This document shows positions 23,126-27,937 of a stretch of DNA of 27,937 bases, one piece after another. This DNA is from an uncultured Eubacteriales bacterium (GTDB taxonomy: Bacteria > Bacillota > Clostridia > Monoglobales > Monoglobaceae), in the NCBI GenBank assembly GCA_905205855.1, contig CAJLFL010000004.1, positions 1-27,937 of the forward strand, read 5' to 3'. The notes under the pieces were generated by a model. It was not told where the DNA came from. It saw nothing but the letters and a program-made list of their open reading frames with translations, and made no database searches. Position numbers and translations under genes: made by a program. Position 1 is the stretch's first letter. Each line of letters begins with the position of its first letter.

Positions 23126-26100
23126 TTAAATATCTTTTATTTCGCTGTGGAAGCTTTGAAGTGATTTAACTTCAAGCTTTCCGGACTTTCTTACGGCTTT
23201 TATGCCGTCAACGGTTGCTTGTGCCGCCGCCATGGTTGTCATGTGGGGAACACGGTTTTTGATAGCGCTTTTTCTGATATAGCTATCGTCAACGGCGCTC
23301 TTTTTGCCGACAGGCGTGTTTATTATAAAGTCAATTTCGCCGTTAGTGACCTTATCAATTATATTTGGTCTGCCCTCATTCAGCTTTGCAACCTTTTCAA
23401 CAGGGATTCCTGCCGCGGTCAAAAGCCGGTAAGTTCCCTCGGTTGCCATAAGCTTAAAGCCGCAGTCATAAAAGCCGCGTGCAATCTTAACTGCATCATC
23501 CTTATCGCGGTCGCTTACGCTCATTAAAACTGTTCCGTTCATAGGAATTTTTACTCCGGCAGCCTCCTGCGCTTTATAAAATGCCTCGCCGAAGTTTGAG
23601 GATATTCCCAAAACCTCTCCGGTAGAACGCATTTCCGGACCGAGAATCGGATCAACCTCCGGGAACATATTAAACGGGAATACTGCTTCCTTTACTCCAT
23701 AATGTGCAAAACGCTTTTCTCTCAGTTCCGGCACGGGTGATTTTCTTCCGGTCAGCGGTGCGGTCATAATATCTGTTGCAAGCTGAACCATATTGATTCC
23801 GCATACCTTTGACACAAGCGGAACTGTACGTGACGCGCGCGGATTTGCCTCTAAAACATAAACCGTGCCGTCCTCTATGGCGTACTGCATATTCATAAGG
23901 CCTACGACATTCATCTCAGCCGCTATACGCTTGGTATAATCCTTTATCGTTCTTACCTGTTCAACGGTCAGACCTTTCGGCGGAATTACACATGCAGAGT
24001 CACCGGAGTGTACGCCGGCAAGCTCGATATGTTCCATAACAGACGGAACAAATACATTTGTGCCGTCACTGATTGCGTCTGCCTCGCACTCTGTTGCGTT
24101 GTGCAAAAAGCGGTCAATAAGAATCGGCCTGTCCGGTGTAACGCCGACGGCAGCCTGCATATAGTATGCCAAAGCCTCGCTGTCGTATACTACCTCCATT
24201 CCTCTGCCGCCTAAAACGTATGACGGACGAACCATAACGGGATAGCCGATTTTTGCGGCAATCTCCAAAGCCTCTGCGGTGGTGGATGCCATTCCGGATT
24301 CCGGCATGGGAATCTCAAGTTTGTCCATCATCTCACGGAACAAATCTCTGTCCTCTGCAAGATCTATGGTTTCCGGACTGGTGCCGAGGATGTTTACGCC
24401 TGCCGCTTTAAGAGCGGCGGCAAGGTTAAGCGGAGTCTGTCCGCCGAACTGTGCGATAACGCCGACCGGCTGTTCCTTTTCGTGGATGCTGAGCACATCC
24501 TCAAGAGTCAAAGGCTCAAAATAAAGGCGGTCTGAGGTGTCATAATCTGTCGAAACGGTTTCCGGATTACAGTTGACAATTATTGTTTCAAAGCCGAGCT
24601 TCTTCAGCGCCTTTGCGGCGTGAACGCAGCAATAGTCAAACTCTATGCCCTGTCCTATTCTGTTCGGACCTCCGCCAAGAATCATTATTTTCTGTTTGCC
24701 GCTGTCCTTGACAGAGCAGTCATCCTTAATGTTATAGCTGGAATAATAATATGCAGCGTCTTGGGTTCCGCTTACGTGGATTCCCTCCCATTTTTCTGTT
24801 ATGCCTGCAGCAATTCTGCCGTTTCTGACGGCGCTTTCGTCAAGTTTTAAAAGACCTGCAAGGTATCTGTCGGAAAATCCGTCGCATTTTGCTTTGCGCA
24901 GAGTATCCGGATCGGGCAGAACGCCGGGCTTGGAGCGAAGTTCGTTTTCCTCGTCAACAAGTTCTTTCATCTGCTCGATAAAATAGTGTTTAACCTTTGT
25001 GCGCGCATAGATTTCATCAGCGGTACAGCCTTTGCGTAAAGCCTCATACATTATAAAGTGGCGTTCGCTTGACGGAGTGCTGAGCATGTTTAGCAGCTCG
25101 TCTTTGGATTTTTTGGCAAAATCTTTTGCTCCGCCCAAGCCGTAACGGCCTGTTTCAAGGCTGCGTATTGCTTTTTGGAAAGCCTCCTTATAGGTTTTTC
25201 CTATACTCATGACCTCGCCGACAGCCTTCATCTGAGTGCCGAGCTTATCGGTCGAATCTTTAAACTTTTCAAATGCCCAGCGTGCAAATTTAATAACAAC
25301 ATAGTCGCCGCCGGGAACGTATTTATCAAGGGTTCCGTACTTTCCGCATGGGATTTCGTCAAGGGTAAGACCGCTTGCCAGCATTGCCGATATAAGCGCA
25401 ATGGGAAAGCCTGTCGCTTTTGACGCCAAAGCGGAGGAACGAGAAGTTCTGGGATTGATTTCTATAACAATGATGCGGTCGCTTACCGGATCATGGGCAA
25501 ACTGTACGTTGGTGCCGCCGATTACCTCGATTGCCTCAACAATCTTGTATGCCTGCTCCTGCAAGCGCTTCTGGACATCCTCTGAAATCGTCAGCATAGG
25601 TGCGCTGCAGAAGGAGTCGCCGGTGTGTACGCCGAGCGGATCAATGTTTTCGATAAAGCATACGGTTATCATATTATTTTTGGCGTCACGGACAACCTCA
25701 AGTTCAAGTTCCTCCCAGCCGAGGACGGATTCCTCAACCAGAACCTGACCTACAAGACTTGCCTGCAGACCGCGTGCACAAACGGTTTTAAGCTCGTCCA
25801 CATTATAGACAAGACCGCCGCCGGCACCGCCCATTGTGTATGCCGGACGCAGAACAACGGGATAACCGAGTTTGTCCGCAATCGCCAGCGCTTCGTCAAC
25901 GGAGTATGCAACCTCGCTGCGTGCCATCTCGATTCCAAGACGGTTCATGGTGTTTTTAAACTCAATTCTGTCCTCGCCGCGTTCAATCGCGTCAACCTGA
26001 ACACCTATGACCTTTACACCGTACTTGTCCAGAATGCCTGCCTTGTTAAGCTCGCTGCACAGGTTAAGTCCGGACTGTCCTCCCAAGTTCGGCAGAAGTG

Positions 26101-26350
26101 CGTCGGGACGCTCTTTTGCAATAATCTGCTCCAGACGTTCCACATTCAAAGGCTCTATATATGTAATATCTGCTGTTTCGGGATCTGTCATGATTGTGGC
26201 AGGGTTGGAGTTTACCAGTACAATTTCATAACCTAAGCTTTTCAGCGCTTTGCATGCCTGAGTTCCGGAATAGTCAAATTCACATGCCTGACCTATAATA
26301 ATCGGACCGGAGCCGATTATCAGTACCTTATGAATGTCCTCTCTTTTCAT
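23126..26350 (-). CDS. carB: Carbamoyl phosphate synthetase large subunit
   Basis: Makes carbamoyl phosphate from bicarbonate, ATP and ammonia channelled from the small subunit CarA, for pyrimidine and arginine synthesis. The 1074 residues match the family (E. coli 1073). The ATG at 26350 follows AGAGAGG. Two homologous synthetase halves are visible: LIIGSGPIIIGQACEFDYSG at ~10-29 with EINPRTSRSSALASKATG, and ILGGGPNRIGQGIEFDYCC near 556 with EANPRASRTVPLVSKVCG. An oligomerisation region lies between. The C-terminal ~140 residues form the MGS-like allosteric domain (NTPVGKKSAVDDSYIR, HMTTMAAAQA). carA is not next to it: upstream is divergent murJ and downstream a terminator, so CarA must come from elsewhere on the genome. 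Confidence 0.98.
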   Translation of the reverse strand: MKREDIHKVLIIGSGPIIIGQACEFDYSGTQACKALKSLGYEIVLVNSNPATIMTDPETADITYIEPLNVERLEQIIAKERPDALLPNLGGQSGLNLCSELNKAGILDKYGVKVIGVQVDAIERGEDRIEFKNTMNRLGIEMARSEVAYSVDEALAIADKLGYPVVLRPAYTMGGAGGGLVYNVDELKTVCARGLQASLVGQVLVEESVLGWEELELEVVRDAKNNMITVCFIENIDPLGVHTGDSFCSAPMLTISEDVQKRLQEQAYKIVEAIEVIGGTNVQFAHDPVSDRIIVIEINPRTSRSSALASKATGFPIALISAMLASGLTLDEIPCGKYGTLDKYVPGGDYVVIKFARWAFEKFKDSTDKLGTQMKAVGEVMSIGKTYKEAFQKAIRSLETGRYGLGGAKDFAKKSKDELLNMLSTPSSERHFIMYEALRKGCTADEIYARTKVKHYFIEQMKELVDEENELRSKPGVLPDPDTLRKAKCDGFSDRYLAGLLKLDESAVRNGRIAAGITEKWEGIHVSGTQDAAYYYSSYNIKDDCSVKDSGKQKIMILGGGPNRIGQGIEFDYCCVHAAKALKKLGFETIIVNCNPETVSTDYDTSDRLYFEPLTLEDVLSIHEKEQPVGVIAQFGGQTPLNLAAALKAAGVNILGTSPETIDLAEDRDLFREMMDKLEIPMPESGMASTTAEALEIAAKIGYPVMVRPSYVLGGRGMEVVYDSEALAYYMQAAVGVTPDRPILIDRFLHNATECEADAISDGTNVFVPSVMEHIELAGVHSGDSACVIPPKGLTVEQVRTIKDYTKRIAAEMNVVGLMNMQYAIEDGTVYVLEANPRASRTVPLVSKVCGINMVQLATDIMTAPLTGRKSPVPELREKRFAHYGVKEAVFPFNMFPEVDPILGPEMRSTGEVLGISSNFGEAFYKAQEAAGVKIPMNGTVLMSVSDRDKDDAVKIARGFYDCGFKLMATEGTYRLLTAAGIPVEKVAKLNEGRPNIIDKVTNGEIDFIINTPVGKKSAVDDSYIRKSAIKNRVPHMTTMAAAQATVDGIKAVRKSGKLEVKSLQSFHSEIKDI

Positions 26351-26386
26351 ACGTTACCTCTCTCTTATTCAGTTTTAACAGCCCCG

Positions 26387-26402
26387 CCGTCACCATTGAC
26401 GG
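26387..26402 (-). other. Leader hairpin upstream of carB
   Basis: In the carB leader (minus strand) CCGTCA-ATGG-TGACGG forms a 6-bp stem-loop, with an outer AGCC/GGCT pair possible around it. No T-tract follows and I see no PyrR-type anti-terminator/terminator set, so any regulatory role is uncertain. Confidence 0.3.
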
Positions 26403-26424
26403 TCTGTAACAGGCTATTTTTACT

Positions 26425-26452
26425 ATTATATCATAAAATATGCCGTATGCAA
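26425..26452 (-). promoter_or_regulatory. Promoter of carB
   Basis: Read on the minus strand: TTGCAT (26452-26447), 16-nt spacer, perfect TATAAT (26430-26425). The leader to the ATG is about 65-70 nt. Confidence 0.65.
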
Positions 26453-26461
26453 GAAAAACTT

Positions 26462-26501
26462 TTAGTATTACAAAATTTTTTTATCATTAGTATTACAAAA
26501 T
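26462..26501. repeat. Two 15-bp direct repeats upstream of murJ
   Basis: TTAGTATTACAAAAT occurs at 26462-26476 and again at 26487-26501, 25 bp start to start. The second copy ends 5 bp before the murJ -35 box, and the first begins 9 bp upstream of the carB -35 box. They may be tandem binding sites for a regulator of one or both divergent genes. Confidence 0.5.
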
Positions 26502-26506
26502 CGGTA

Positions 26507-26541
26507 TTGACTATTTACATTAGGAAAAAATATGATATAAT
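26507..26541 (+). promoter_or_regulatory. Promoter of murJ
   Basis: Two overlapping readings: TTGACT (26507-26512) with an 18-nt spacer and TATGAT (26531-26536), or TTTACA (26514-26519) with a 16-nt spacer and perfect TATAAT (26536-26541). Confidence 0.7.
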
Positions 26542-26576
26542 TGTGTGTGAAATAACTAAGATTTAAGGAGAGGCTT

Positions 26577-27937
26577 ATGGATAACAGGCAGACAGCCGAA
26601 CAGAATTCCGGAAAAAAAGCAGTAAAAACCATCGGTCTGATGGCGGTTATTATTCTGCTTGCAAAATTCATGGGACTGTTCCGCGAAACTCTTGTGGCAA
26701 ATATATACGGACAGGGAATGGAATCCGATATATTAAATACCTCCACACAGATTCCGCTGCTGTTTTTTGATATGGTTCTCGGTGCAGCGATTCTTTCGAC
26801 CTTTGTACCGATTTTTAACAAGTATCTGCAGGAGAATGGCAAAGCTGCCGCTATGAGCTTTGCAAATAATTTTGTGACGATAGTCGGCTCGGTTGCGCTG
26901 GCTGCTGCGCTTATCGGCGTTGTGTTCGCAGAGCCTATTGTGCGTATAATGACTCCGGGATATGCGGAGGTTCCCGGAAAGCTGGAGCAGACGGCTTGTC
27001 TTTTGCGGATTTTATTTCCGTCAGTGGCGTTTACCGCGGTCGCTTATATATCCGTCGGAATTTTGCAGTCCTTTGGCGAGTTTACAATTCCGTCGCTTAT
27101 CAGCGTGGTGTCAAACGGCGTTATGATTTTGTATCTGATGCTGTGCGGCAATCGTCTGGGGCTTACCGGCGTGGCTGTTTCAATGCTTATTGCGTGGGCG
27201 CTTCAGCTGCTGATTCAGATTCCGTGGCTGAAGAAGTTTGGTTTCAGCTACCGTTTCAGATTTGATTTAAAGGATAAGGGTATACGCAGCGCGGCGGCAA
27301 TGGCGGTGCCGGTGCTTATAAGTTCGTGGCTTCAGCCGCTTTGCAGCGTGATAAACATGTCATTCGGCTCAGGCTTGGGCGACGGGGCGGTTTCTGCGCT
27401 TAACTGGGCAAATAAGATTTATATAATTATGGTCGGCGTTTTTGCGTATGCAATAACAAATTTTATATTTCCAAAGCTGTCACGCCTCGGCGGAGATAAC
27501 GGCAATGAGGGGTTTGTTAAGATAACACGTATGTCGGTCGGCTGGATATTGTTTATAATAATTCCTGTTTCCGCATTGTTTCTGGCTTTGTCACCGGGAG
27601 TGATAAGGGTTGTGTTTGAACGCGGAGCTTTTACCGCGGACTCAACAGCAATCACTGCAGAGGCGCTGTTTTATTATTCGTTCGGCATGGCAGGCTATGC
27701 CGTGTGTGAGGTTTTAAATAAAAGTTTTTATGCGATACAGGACGGCAAAACGCCCATGTTTACCTCGGCGATAGGTATAGCGGTCAATCTTGCCGGAGCA
27801 TTTTTGTTTACCTCGGTGTTTAAAATGGGAGTCGGAGGTCTTGCGCTTGCCGCAGCGGTAAGTTCGCTTGTTATAGCGGTGTGTCTTATGATAATGATAA
27901 ACCGCCGCCGCAGAGGTATAATCAATAAGGAATTTCT
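26577..27937 (+). CDS. murJ: Lipid II flippase MurJ (MviN family), 3' partial
   Basis: Integral membrane protein of the MOP superfamily that moves lipid-linked peptidoglycan precursor across the cytoplasmic membrane. 453 residues are visible before the window ends; the family has about 500-530. The ATG at 26577 follows AAGGAGAGG. After a short polar N-terminus come many hydrophobic helices. The family segment around KFMGLFRETLVANIYGQG, the FVPIFNKYLQENGK loop, GILQSFGEFTIPSLISVVSNG and VVFERGAFTADST are characteristic of MurJ. It is divergent from carB with 226 bp between them. The 3' end and downstream genes are not visible. Related MOP exporters for other glycolipids are an alternative, but the motifs favour MurJ. 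Confidence 0.92.
   Translation, partial: MDNRQTAEQNSGKKAVKTIGLMAVIILLAKFMGLFRETLVANIYGQGMESDILNTSTQIPLLFFDMVLGAAILSTFVPIFNKYLQENGKAAAMSFANNFVTIVGSVALAAALIGVVFAEPIVRIMTPGYAEVPGKLEQTACLLRILFPSVAFTAVAYISVGILQSFGEFTIPSLISVVSNGVMILYLMLCGNRLGLTGVAVSMLIAWALQLLIQIPWLKKFGFSYRFRFDLKDKGIRSAAAMAVPVLISSWLQPLCSVINMSFGSGLGDGAVSALNWANKIYIIMVGVFAYAITNFIFPKLSRLGGDNGNEGFVKITRMSVGWILFIIIPVSALFLALSPGVIRVVFERGAFTADSTAITAEALFYYSFGMAGYAVCEVLNKSFYAIQDGKTPMFTSAIGIAVNLAGAFLFTSVFKMGVGGLALAAAVSSLVIAVCLMIMINRRRRGIINKEF

Noticed and set aside
25625..26236. 203-codon plus-strand frame opposite carB
   Set aside because: Lies wholly antisense to well-conserved carB, has Cys/Asn/Val-rich low-plausibility sequence and no ribosome binding site; a shadow frame.
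26351..26446. PyrR- or riboswitch-type attenuator ahead of carB
   Set aside because: There is a 6-bp hairpin but no terminator with a T-tract and no alternative anti-terminator pairing that I can see.

Overview
The window looks like chromosomal core-metabolism DNA from a member of the Bacillota, most likely class Clostridia. The clues are the paired GlgC/GlgD glycogen system, strong AGGAGG-type ribosome binding sites, TTGACA/TATAAT-type promoters, intrinsic terminators with T-tracts, and a few TTG start codons. I see no rRNA, tRNA, CRISPR array, transposase or phage gene.

Layout. (1) 1-7292, plus strand: a nitrogen-assimilation operon asnB (5' end cut off)-gltB-gltD, closed by a strong terminator. 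(2) 7350-8266: a single SGNH/GDSL hydrolase with its own promoter and a terminator shared with the convergent neighbour. (3) 8264-14108, minus strand: glycogen synthesis genes in transcription order glgB-glgC-glgD-glgA. They face glgP (glycogen phosphorylase, plus strand) across a long intergenic region of about 840 bp that holds both divergent promoters and an inverted-repeat element. (4) 17484-19836, plus strand: a polar amino acid ABC transporter (binding lipoprotein, permease, ATPase) directly behind glgP. (5) 19997-21031: gap, with its own promoter, a 5' leader hairpin and a strong terminator. (6) 21183-22981: a more AT-rich insert with an unknown lipoprotein, a small two-TM lipocalin-like protein and a divergent XRE-type regulator. 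(7) 23126-26350, minus strand: carB without carA. (8) 26577-end, plus strand: murJ, cut by the window end.

How the genes fit together. AsnB, GltB and GltD handle glutamine-derived amide nitrogen. GlgC/GlgD make ADP-glucose, GlgA polymerises it, GlgB branches it and GlgP releases glucose-1-phosphate, which feeds glycolysis (GapA). CarB would use glutamine nitrogen for carbamoyl phosphate.

The most notable observations are: an in-frame amber codon that cuts glgP 57 codons before its natural end, with the tail still intact; a compact self-contained XRE/lipoprotein locus whose promoter is overlaid with three GAGATA half-sites; a perfect 10-bp hairpin built into the last codons of gltB just before the gltD ribosome binding site; an imperfect long inverted repeat between glgB and glgP; and a pair of 15-bp direct repeats upstream of murJ.
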